NCBI GenBank assembly: GCA_032622095.1
Contig: CP136063.1
Span: forward strand, 30,756,987-30,820,986
DNA length: 64,000 nt
Direction of reading: 5' to 3'
From: Siphonodentalium dalli
Taxonomy: Eukaryota; Mollusca; Scaphopoda; Gadilida; Siphonodentaliidae
Part shown: piece by piece, positions 54,289 to 64,000 of the stretch
Position numbering within the stretch: position 1 is the first letter of the stretch
Layout of the letters: each line of letters starts with the position of its first letter
Notes under the pieces: model-generated
Seen by the model: the letters and a program-made list of their open reading frames with translations, nothing else
What the model was told of the DNA's origin: nothing
The model's database searches: none
Translations under genes and position numbers: made by a program

Positions 54289-56199
54289 ACATGTCAGTAT
54301 TGTCCCACTTGAAGTGAAGTGCAATCCGATATAATTGTTGGTCTGCTACAAATATTACAAATTCTGGCCCAGCAGCGTTTGAGATTAATTTCGCCTTTAA
54401 CATGGCTGTCATCATTGTCGATGGATATGCAGGCGGTCGGTCGATTAGCGGTAGATAACCGACAATCGTTTTTGGCGAAAGAGCTCGTTCGTGTTCCCTG
54501 CTCATTTTTGTATTGTATCCATTATATTCCGGACAAGTATCAATTCGATGCATATCTTGAAAAAATGCAAAATCGCACTCCTCTGCGCGCCATATCGAAA
54601 TATTTTGATAATTGCGAAAGTCACCGGATATATTACTCAGCGGAACAGTCGGCATGGATGGGTCCTTCTTTAAGTCAACGTACACATCTGTTACGTTGTC
54701 ATCCAGTACTACCAGTGGGATGTCTGCTTTCTCTAAACGGGGAATTTCTAGTTCTTGACTGATATGATCAATCACATTGCCGTCCGAATGTTGTGTCGCT
54801 ATCATTGCGAGAGAATGGGTTGAAAGTTTGCCATTCGGCGAACTAATGTCAGCATCGAAGTTGTCGGCTATGACCTGCAACAAACCTTTTCCGCTACTCA
54901 GTGATGAGCTCGCATACGTATGAACCGATGATGCTAATGCCGCCGATTTTTTTAACCTTAAAAGCTCGTCATAACTGCATGTTATTCGATAATCGTAAAG
55001 ATGGTTTATTACCGATTTAGAATCTCGCAAAAATATACATAGGGCAATTTGTAAATCGGTAACATGACCTGTTACGATATTTGTGACGATGTTGCCTATA
55101 AGTAGCGCAGGCAATGTTTTATCCAACTTAGTCGATATTACTCGCAGGAGGTTTTTAAGTGTTTCAGACACTGAATCCTCAGAATTCTCTCTATCAATAT
55201 GGACTCTATATGTAGATATATGTGTTGCCAGATCCTTGCACTCATTAACGATACTACTAGCCACTTTTCGAACAGAGGGTTCAAGATCGTCGTCGTTGTC
55301 ATCTTTAACAAGTCTTAGCACAGAGGCGGTATTCTTATGGAAAGCAAGAACATTTGCATATCCTGGTGCAGACAATGACAATAGTTCGCCGTCGAAATGA
55401 GAAATAAGTTCTGATACCAACCGGGGCGTGTCAACTTACACCCACCATTGCTAGCATACATATCAAACACATCCGCCGAATTCCATATTTTGTCTCTTTG
55501 ATCGGACATTTCGTCAATAATAGACTGCAATTCAAGATCATGGAATTGGGTTGGTAACATCGTATCGGTTGCTCCCAATGATCGGTTTTGTAGGAATTTT
55601 GTCATACAGTCTCTGTGGTACCTTGCCCCGACGGCGTGCAAATCACAAACCGCACTCTCAATTCTACCCCGAACCTCTTCTGCCCACTCGTCTCTTCGCA
55701 AATCACACTTCTCCACAAGAGCGACCTTATACGGCTTCCCATCTACTGTTTGCGTTGATCGGCAAATGAAAGCAGGACGCCATCGATCTGGATGTCTGGG
55801 TTCTTTTTCGACATTACAAGTCTCACCACAGTATAGACAATCAGTTTGAAAAATAAAGTTGCCTGCTGACCTACGTGAACGTTTCGGTGGAATAGCTGGT
55901 GAATTGCTGCGTTGGGATGCTTCAACATTAGTTTTTGATGTGTATCTGGAAGCACAATTTCTGTGAAACGACACTTTAAGTTTGCTGTCTACATGTATAT
56001 TAAGACTTTTTTCGAGTGTTTCGTGCAGGCCATCGCCATATACTTTGCTCGCGTATATTATAGAGTGTATGCGTGCCTCGCCGGCATTTTCAGTGCACTT
56101 TTCATTGCTATTGCAAGCTTCTTTGTAACGGAAATTGAATAAGCATTTCGACATACTTGACCTATTTTTCTTATACATGCATATGAGAACACGTGACAT

Positions 56200-56644
56200 A
56201 ATAAAAACCGGTCTATCATATTGGGTGTCACCGTTGAGTCATGTTTCGAAAGTGTACATTTTCGTAACATGAAAGTGTAGATTGTATGACGGCCATTTTG
56301 ACCGCCATTTTGTATAATCCTATAAAAGTAAGATCTTGACATTTTTGTGATCTGGTGTGAACATACGTACATAAACCAACGTTCTTACGTGATTTCCAAC
56401 TTATGCTACTGAATAAAACATGATCACACCCATATGGCCATATGTCGTTTTGGGTAGGTTGTTGCAATGTTGAATATTTAAATTTCCCTAAGGGTTACAA
56501 GAGCACATCAACCGGAAAACATTTGCGGAGATACTACTAATGAATTTTCCGCCGAGAAAAAAACTTTAACAGAGAATTTTGGGTTAGGCCAAAATTCGGC
56601 TCTTGTCTGCTAGACTACTATTCCTTATTCCTTATTTTCAAAAA
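56200..56644. other. Upstream flank of the FEN-like gene
   Basis: Would contain its promoter. A GACGGCCATTTTGACCGCCA palindromic patch lies near 56290. No further gene is supported. Confidence 0.4.
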
Positions 56645-58175
56645 TGTCGTTTTCGACCGATTTGACGACATGGGTATGTGGCCCGCCCCAAATACCACCT
56701 AGAAACACCCCGCCCCCCCCCACCCATCACCCCCGGGGGGTGCCACCCCGAGGGGGTGAAAATGGTGTATGGACCATTTTCGAGAACGGTAAGGATTTCG
56801 ACCGATTTGACGGCATGGGTGGGTGGCCCGCCCAAATACCACCTAGAAACACCCCGACCCATCACCCCCGGGGGTGCCACCCCGAGGGGGTGAACATGGG
56901 GTATGGACCATTTTCGAGAACGGTAAGGATTTCGACCGATTTGACGGCATGGCTGGGTGGCCCGCCCCAAATACCACCAGAAACACCCCGACTCCCCACC
57001 CATCACCCCCGGGGGGGGGTGCCACCCCGAGGGGTGAAAATGGGGTATGGACGATTTTCGAGAACGGTAAGGATTTCGACCGATTTGACGGCATGGCTGC
57101 GTGGCCCGCCCCAAATACCACCTAGAAACACCCCGACCCCCAACCATCACCCCCGGGGGTGCCACCCCGAGGGGGTGAAAATGGGGTATGGACCATTTTC
57201 GAGAACTAAGGATTTCGACCGATTTGACGGCATGACTGGGTGGCCCGCCCCAAAGACCACCTAGAAACACCCCGACCCCCCACCCATCACCCCCGGGGGG
57301 GTGCCACATCGAGGGGGTGAAAATGGGGTATGGACCATTTTCGAGAACTAAGGATTTCGACCGATTTGACGGCATGACTGGGTGGCCCGCCCCAAAGACC
57401 ACCTAGAAACACCCCGATCCCCACCCATCACCCCCGGGGGTGCCACCCCGAGGGGGTGGAAATGGGGTATGGACCATTTTCGAGAACTAAGGATTTCGAC
57501 CGATTTGACGGCATGGGTGGGTGGCCCGCCCCAAATACCACCTAGAAACACCCCGACCCCCAACCATCACCCCCGGGGGTGCCACACCGAGGGGGTGAAA
57601 ATGGGGTATGGACCATTTTCGAGAACGGTAAGGATTTCGACCGATTTGACGGCATGGCTGGGTGGCCCGCCCCAAATACCACCTAGAAACACCCCGACCC
57701 CCTACCCATCACCCCGGGGGGTGCCACATCGAGGGGGTGAAAATGGGGTATGGACCATTTTCGAGAACGGTAAGGATTTCGACCGATTTGATGGCATGGG
57801 TGGGTGGCCCGCCCCAAATACCACATAGAAACACCCCGACCCTCCACCCATCACCCCCGTGGGTGCCACCCCGAGGGGTTGAAAATGGGGTATGGACCAT
57901 TTTCGAGAACGGTAAGGATTTCGACCGATTTGACGGCATGGCTGGGTGGCCCGCCCCAAATACCACCTATAAACACCCCGACCCCCACCAATCACCCCCG
58001 GGTGTGCCACCCCGAGGGGGTTAAAAATGGGGTATGGACCATTTTCGAGAACGGTAAGATTTCGACCGATTTGACGGCATGGGTGGGTGGCCCGCCCCAA
58101 ATACCACCTAGAAACACCCCGACCCCCCCCCCCACCCATCACACCAGGGGGTGCCAATGGGGTATGGACCATTTT
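56645..58175. repeat. ~141-bp GC-rich satellite array, block 1 (~11 copies)
   Basis: Units read TTTCGACCGATTTGACGGCA, TGGCCCGCCCCAAATACCAC, CTAGAAACACCCCGACCC, a CACCCCCGGGGGTG palindrome and ATGGGGTATGGACCATTTTC. All frames look open on both strands only because the unit length keeps them so; these are not genes. Confidence 0.93.
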
Positions 58176-58181
58176 CGAGAA

Positions 58182-58390
58182 ATATAATTTCTGGTCTCTG
58201 TTAACAGTAACCACTATTGCTTGTTAGCTGAACAAACACACCTTTTTAGACCAGAAAATATTCGAAATAAAATTAATATTAATCGATAGAAGCATTTCCG
58301 GACAGGAGTCTTCTATTCAAATCTAATATTTTATACCCCGGTAACTATATAATACATGTTTACAAAGAGATAATCCACCTTTAACCAATA
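58182..58390. repeat. Dispersed repeat family A, copy 3
   Basis: TCTGGTCTCTGTTAACAGTA through AGAGATAATCCACCTTTAA; the related copy at 60645-60850 is nearly identical because the whole block is duplicated. Confidence 0.8.
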
Positions 58391-58499
58391 AACCCATGAT
58401 TACCTCTCTATTCTTCCCTATTAAACTGGCCCGGGGAGTGTGGAACCATTAAGGCTTGGGAACCTGCACCTACTAAGTAATGTCCACAGCCCCTCCCCG

Positions 58500-58971
58500 C
58501 TTATGGGAAGCACCAGACCTTTATATTGGGACAGGAAATATCAAAGGTAAATACTATATTTAATATGAAAACATTAGAAATGTGTTTGTCTCGGTCTGTA
58601 CCAGTCAAATCAGTTTGTCCCATGGTTCCCAAATAAAATCTTCAAAATTATTCTGTCTCGGTCTGTCCCAGGCCTTTCTATTGGGACAGGACATATCAAA
58701 GGTAAATAATATATTTAATATGAAAACTTTAGAAATGTGTTTGTCTCGGTCTGTACCAGTCAAATCGTTTGTCCCACGGTTCTCAAATAAAATCCTCTTC
58801 AAAATTATTCTGTCTCGGTCTGTCCCAGACCTTTCTATTGGGACAGGAAATATCAAAGGTAAATAATATATTTAATATGAAAACATTAGGATTGTGTTTG
58901 TCTCGGTCTGTACCAGTCAAATCAGTTTGTCCCATGGTTCCCAAATAAGATCCTCTTCAAAATTATTCTGG
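58500..58971. repeat. ~158-bp satellite, 3 copies
   Basis: Units contain GGGACAGGAAATATCAAAGG, TGTTTGTCTCGGTCTGTACC and CTGTCTCGGTCTGTCCCAG. The array breaks off mid-unit at about 58971, where it is joined directly to a partial 141-bp unit, marking the edge of the segmental duplication. Confidence 0.92.
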
Positions 58972-60644
58972 CATTTGACGACATGGGTATGTGGCCCGCC
59001 CCAAATACCACCTAGAAACACCCCGCCCCCCCCCCCACCCATCACCCCCGGGGGGTGCCACCCCGAGGGGGTGAAAATGGTGTATGGACCATTTTCGAGA
59101 ACGGTAAGAATTTCGACCGATTAGACGGCATGGGTGGGTGACCCGCCCAAATACCACCTAGAAACACCCCGACCCATCACCCCCGGGGGTGCCACCCCGA
59201 GGGGGTGAACATGGGGTATGGACCATTTTCGAGAACGGTAAGGATTTCGACCGATTTGACGGCATGGCTGGGTGGCCCGCCCCAAATACCACCAGAAACA
59301 CCCCGACTCCCCACCCATCACCCCCGGGGGGGGGGGGGGGTGCCACCCCGAGGGGTGAAAATGGGGTATGGACGATTTTCGAGAACGGTAAGGATTTCGA
59401 CCGATTTGACGGCATGGCTGCGTGGCCCGCCCCAAATACCACCTAGAAACACCCCGACCCCCAACCATCACCCCCGGGGGTGCCACCCCGAGGGGGTGAA
59501 AATGGGGTATGGACCATTTTCGAGAACTAAGGATTTCGACCGATTTGACGGCATGACTGGGTGGCCCGCCCCAAAGACCACCTAGAATCACCCCGACCCC
59601 CCACCCATCACCCCCGGGGGGGTGCCACATCGAGGGGGTGAAAATGGGGTATGGACCATTTTCGAGAACTAAGGATTTCGACCGATTTGACGGCATGACT
59701 GGGTGGCCCGCCCCAAAGACCACCTAGAAACACCCCGATCCCCACCCATCACCCCCGGGGGGGTGCCACATCGAGGGGGTGAAAATGGGGTATGGACCAT
59801 TTTCGAGAACGGTAAAGATTTCGACCGATTTGACGGCATGGCTGGGTGGCCCGCCCCAAATACCACCTAGAAACACCCCGACCCCCAACCATCACCCCCG
59901 GGGGTGCCACCCCGAGGGGGTGGAAATGGGGTATGGACCATTTTCGAGAACTAAGGATTTCGACCGATTTGACGGCATGGGTGGGTGGCCCGCCCCAAAT
60001 ACCACCTAGAAACACCCCGACCCCCAACCATCACCCCCGGGGGTGCCACACCGAGGGGGTGAAAATGGGGTATGGACCATTTTCGAGAACGGTAAGGATT
60101 TCGACCGATTTGACGGCATGGCTGGGTGGCCCGCCCCAAATACCACCTAGAAACACCCCGACCCCCTACCCATCACCCCGGGGGGTGCCACATCGAGGGG
60201 GTGAAAATGGGGTATGGACCATTTTCGAGAACGGTAAGGATTTCGACCGATTTGATGGCATGGGTGGGTGGCCCGCCCCAAATACCCCATAGAAACACCC
60301 CGACCCTCCACCATCACCCCCGTGGGTGCCACCCCGAGGGGTTGAAAATGGGGTATGGACCATTTTCGAGAACGGTAAGGATTTCGACCGATTTGACGGC
60401 ATGGCTGGGTGGCCCGCCCCAAATACCACCTATAAACACCCCGACCCCCACCAATCACCCCCGGGTGTGCCACCCCGAGGGGGTTAAAAATGGGGTATGG
60501 ACCATTTTCGAGAACGGTAAGGATTTCGACCGATTTGACGGCATGGGTGGGTGGCCCGCCCCAAATACCACCTAGAAACACCCCGACCCCCCCCCCCCAC
60601 CCATCACACCAGGGGGTGCCAATGGGGTATGGACCATTTTCGAG
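58972..60644. repeat. ~141-bp satellite array, block 2 (~12 copies)
   Basis: A near-identical, same-order copy of 56660-58175 with one additional unit near 59740-59840 and small indels in the poly-C/poly-G stretches. The offset to block 1 grows from about 2313 to about 2465 bp. Confidence 0.93.
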
Positions 60645-60850
60645 AAATATAATTTCTGGTCTCTGTTAACAGTAACCACTATTGCTTGTTAGCTGAACAA
60701 ACACACCTTTTTAGACCAGAAAATATTCGAAATAAAATTAATATTAATCGATAGAAGCATTTCCGGACAGGAGTCTTTTATTCAAATCTAATATTTTATA
60801 CCCCGGTAACTATATAATACATGTTTACAAAGAGATAATCCACCTTTAAC
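60645..60850. repeat. Dispersed repeat family A, copy 4
   Basis: Duplicate of 58182-58390, followed by the same unique spacer (CCAATAAACCCATGATTACC..., 60848-60975) as at 58387-58515. Confidence 0.8.
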
Positions 60851-60975
60851 CAATAAACCCATGATTACCTCTCTATTCTTCCCTATTAAACTGGCCCGGG
60901 GAGTGTGGAACCATTAAGGCTTGGGAACCTGCACCTACTAAGTAATGTCCACAGGCCCTCCCCGCTTATGGGAAG

Positions 60976-63900
60976 CACCAGACCTTTCTATTGGGACAGG
61001 AAATATCAAAGGTAAATACTATATTTAATATGAAAACATTAGAAATGTGTTTGTCTCGGTCTGTACCAGTCAAATCAGTTTGTCCCATGGTTCCCAAATA
61101 AAATCTTCAAAATTATTCTGTCTCGGTCTGTCCCAGGCCTTTCTATTGGGACAGGAAATATCAAAGGTAAATAATATATTTAATATGAAAACTTTAGAAA
61201 TGTGTTTGTCTCGGTCTGTACCAGTCAAATCGTTTGTCCCACGGTTCTCAAATAAAATCCTCTTCAAAATTATTCTGTCTCGGTCTGTCCCAGACCTTTC
61301 TATTGGGACAGGAAATATCAAAGGTAAATAATATATTTAATATGAAAACATTAGGATTGTGTTTGTCTCGGTCTGTACCAGTCAAATCAGTTTGTCCCAT
61401 GGTTCCCAAATAAGATCCTCTTCAAAATTATTCTGTCTCGGTCTGTCCCAGACCTTTCTATTGGGACAGGAAATATCAAAGGTAAATAATATATTAAATA
61501 TTAAAACATTAGAAATGTGTTTGTCTCGGTCTGTACCAGTCTAATTAGTTTGTCCCATGGTTCCCAAATAAGATCCTCTTCAAAATTATTCTGTCTCGGT
61601 CTGTCCCATACCTTTCTATTGGGACAGGAAATATCAAAGGTAAATAATATATTTAATATGAAAACATTAGAAATGTGTTTGTCTCGGTCTGTACCAGTCA
61701 AATCAGTTTGTCCCATGGTTCCCAAATAAAATCTTCAAAATTATTCTGTCTCGGTCTGTCCCAGGCCTTTCTATTGGGACAGGAAATATCAAAGGTAAAT
61801 AATATATTTAATATGAAAACTTTAGAAATGTGTTTGTCTCGGTCTGTACCAGTAAAATCGTTTGTCCCACGGTTCTCAAATAAAATCCTCTTCAAAATTA
61901 TTCTGTCTCGGTCTGTCCCAGACCTTTCTATTGGGACAGGAAATATCAAAGGTAAATAATATATTTAATATGAAAACATTAGGATTGTGTTTGTCTCGGT
62001 CTGTACCAGTCAAATCAGTTTGTCCCATGGTACCCAAATAAGATCCTCTTCAAAATTATTCTGTCTCGGTCTGTCCCAGACCTTTCTATTGGGACAGGAA
62101 ATATCAAAGGTAAATAATATATTAAATATTAAAACATTAGAAATGTGTTTGTCTCGGTCTGTACCAGTCTAATTAGTTTGTCCCATGGTTCCCAAATAAG
62201 ATCCTCTTCAAAATTATTCTGTCTCGGTCTGTCCCAGACCTTTCTATTGGGACAGGAAATATCAAAGGTAAATAATATATTTAATATTAAAACATTATGA
62301 TTGTGTATGTCTCAGTCTGTACCAGTCAAATCAGTTTGTCCCATGGTTCCCAGATAAGACCCTCTTCAAAATTATTCTGTCTCGGTCTGTCCCAGACCTT
62401 TCTATTGGGACAGGAAATATCAAAGGTAAATAATGTATTTAATATGAAAACATTAGGAATGTGTTTGTCTCGGTCTGTACCAGTCAAATCAGTTTGTCCC
62501 ATGGTTCCCAAATAAAATCCTCTTCAAAATAATTCTGTCTCGGTCTGTCCCAGACCTTTCTATTGGGACAGGAAATATCAAAGGTAAATAATATATTTAA
62601 TATGAAAACATTATAAATGTGTTTGTCTCGGTCTGTACCAGTCAAATCAGTTTGTCCCATGGTTCCCAAATAAGATCCTCTTCAAAATAATTATGTCTTG
62701 GTCTGTCCCAGACCTTTCTATTGGGACAGGAAATATCAAAGGTAAATAATATATTTATATGAAAACATTAGAAATGTGTTTGTCTCGGTCTGTACCAGTC
62801 AAATCAGTTTGTCCCACGGTTCTCAAATAAAATCCTCTTCAAAATTATTCTGTCTCGGTCTGTCCCAGTCCTTTCTATTGGGACAGGAAATATCAAAGGT
62901 AAATAATATATTTAATATGAAAACATTAGAAATGTGTTTGTCTCGGTCTGTACCAGTCAAATCAGTTTGTCCCATGGTACCTAAATAAGATCATCTTCAA
63001 AATTATTCTGTCTCGGTCTGTCCCAGACCTTTCTATTGGGACAGGAAATATCAAAGGTAAATAATATATTTAATATGAAAACATTAGGATTGTGTTTGTC
63101 TCGGTCTGTACCAGTCAAATCAGTTTGTCCCATGGTTCCCAAATAAAATACTCTTCAAAATTATTCTGTCTCGGTCTGTCCCAGACCTTTCTATTGGGAC
63201 AGGAAATATCAAAGGTAAATAATGTATTTAATATGAAAACATTAGGAATGTGTTTGTCTCGGTCTGTACCAGTCAAATCAGTTTGTCCCATGGTTCCCAA
63301 ATAAGATCCTCTTCAAAATTATTCTGTCTCGGTCTGTCCCAGGCCTTTCTATTGGGACAGGAAATATCAAAGGTAAATAATATATTTAATATGAAAACAT
63401 TAGGATTGTGTTTGTCTCGGTCTGTACCAGTCAAATCAGTTTGTCCCATGGTTCCCAAATAAGATCCTCTTCAAAATAATTCTGTCTCGGTCTGTCCCAG
63501 ACCTTTCTATTGGGACAGGAAATATCAAAGGTAAATAATATATTTATATGAAAACATTAGAAATGTGTTTGTCTCGGTCTGTACCAGTCAAATCAGTTTG
63601 TCCCACGGTTCTCAAATAAAATCCTCTTCAAAATTATTCTGTCTCGGTCTGTCCCAGTCCTTTCTATTGGGACAGGAAATATCAAAGGTAAATAATATAT
63701 TTAATATGAAAACATTAGAAATGTGTTTGTCTCGGTCTGTACCAGTCAAATCAGTTTGTCCCATGGTACCCAAATAAGATCATCTTCAAAATTATTCTGT
63801 CTCGGTCTGTCCCAGACCTTTCTATTGGGACAGGAAATATCAAAGGTAAATAATGTATTTAATATGAAAACATTAGGATTGTGTTTGTCTCGGTCTGTAC

Positions 63901-64000
63901 CAGTCAAATCAGTTTGTCCCATGGTTCCCAAATAAGATCCTCTTCAAAATAATTCTGTCTCGGTCTGTCCCAGACCTTTCTATTGGGACAGGAAATATCA
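60976..64000. repeat. ~158-bp satellite array (~19 copies), runs off the window
   Basis: The same unit as 58500-58971. Variants of the unit (for example those with CCCACGGTTCTC in place of CCCATGGTTCCC) recur every four units (about 628 bp) at 61047 and 61675, a higher-order pattern. Short ORFs on both strands repeat every 158 or 316 bp and are artefacts. The array continues past the window end. Confidence 0.95.

Larger units (their letters stand above)
50356..56199 (-). pseudogene. PIN/FEN-like nuclease-domain gene, decayed and split by two transposons
   Basis: Minus strand, apparently intronless. The start is at 56199 or the Met at 56154. N-terminal part: Cys/His-rich (CLYCGETC, FICRST, YHRDCMTKF). 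Middle part (54.3-55.4 kb): helical. Then, after the 1.56 kb insertion, 51.2-52.7 kb, leading to a PIN/FEN-type core: FLDGCAILW, YLIFDRY, THEEGDTLIVQQ, VADDTDIFVMLL, and a helix-hairpin-helix GCDTVAALHGIGKCTALKI like that of FEN1/XPG nucleases. The Cys-rich C-terminus is at 33674-33860. Frameshifts lie near 55430 (C run), 51860, 51195-51235 (a 26-bp tandem duplication) and 50800. Multicopy genes of this kind are, as I recall, frequent in aquatic invertebrate genomes; nuclease function is inferred from motifs only. Confidence 0.8.

Noticed and set aside
56644-64000. Dozens of overlapping ORFs of 60-250 codons on both strands
   Set aside because: They are translations of the 141-bp and 158-bp satellites. 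The same peptides recur with the repeat period and in all frames, with no start or splice context.
1-64000. CRISPR arrays, tRNA or rRNA genes
   Set aside because: The direct repeats lack the spacer regularity of CRISPR and the context is eukaryotic. I saw no convincing tRNA box A/B pair or rRNA segment, although I could not run a covariance search.

Overview
The window is eukaryotic nuclear DNA dominated by transposable elements and tandem repeats. The evidence is spliced genes with GT/AG introns, very low coding density, many TSD-flanked DNA transposons, satellite arrays, and a Polinton/Maverick element. Abundant ACATGTA-type words and an AT-rich base composition suggest a marine invertebrate, most likely a mollusc (bivalve-like). 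That placement is inference; no host gene here identifies a species.

Layout. 1-33.6 kb is gene-poor. It holds minisatellites, TTAA-flanked hairpin MITEs, a TA-flanked 1.3 kb element, a hAT-type MITE with a perfect 8-bp TSD and a second MITE nested inside it, foldback elements, and a 7.9 kb TIR element (9785-17660). The 7.9 kb element sits inside a TTAA MITE that itself sits inside an older inverted-repeat element. 33861-50355 is a Polinton of 16,495 bp with ~0.8 kb terminal inverted repeats and a perfect 6-bp TSD (TCAGGA). 50356-56199 (- strand) is a decayed gene with a PIN/FEN-like nuclease domain. Its C-terminal part lies on the far side of the Polinton (33674-33860), so the Polinton landed inside its reading frame. 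A second transposon, 1.56 kb with TTAA ends (52724-54284), interrupts the same gene. 56.6-64 kb is satellite DNA: a ~141-bp GC-rich array and a ~158-bp array, arranged in a duplicated ~2.3-2.5 kb block.

The Polinton carries, left to right: a protein with two PC4-like domains (-), a ten-exon protein-primed DNA polymerase B, a packaging ATPase, a 102-aa conserved protein, a small ORF, a BIR-RING (IAP-like) protein, a small membrane protein, a TATA-binding-protein homologue, a chromodomain integrase, a minor capsid candidate, a basic protein and the double-jelly-roll major capsid protein. No adenain-like protease was seen. Several genes are damaged: two frameshifts and a MITE in the polymerase, and nonsense codons in the IAP and capsid genes. 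This copy is therefore very probably not autonomous.

The most interesting point is that one element encodes both a TBP homologue and a PC4-type coactivator, and the motif TATAAGG lies at a near-constant 34-38 nt before the start codons of four of its genes (ATPase, IAP, membrane protein, major capsid) and closer (12 nt) before a fifth. This suggests an element-specific transcription-initiation system, in which a divergent TBP recognises a non-canonical TATA box.
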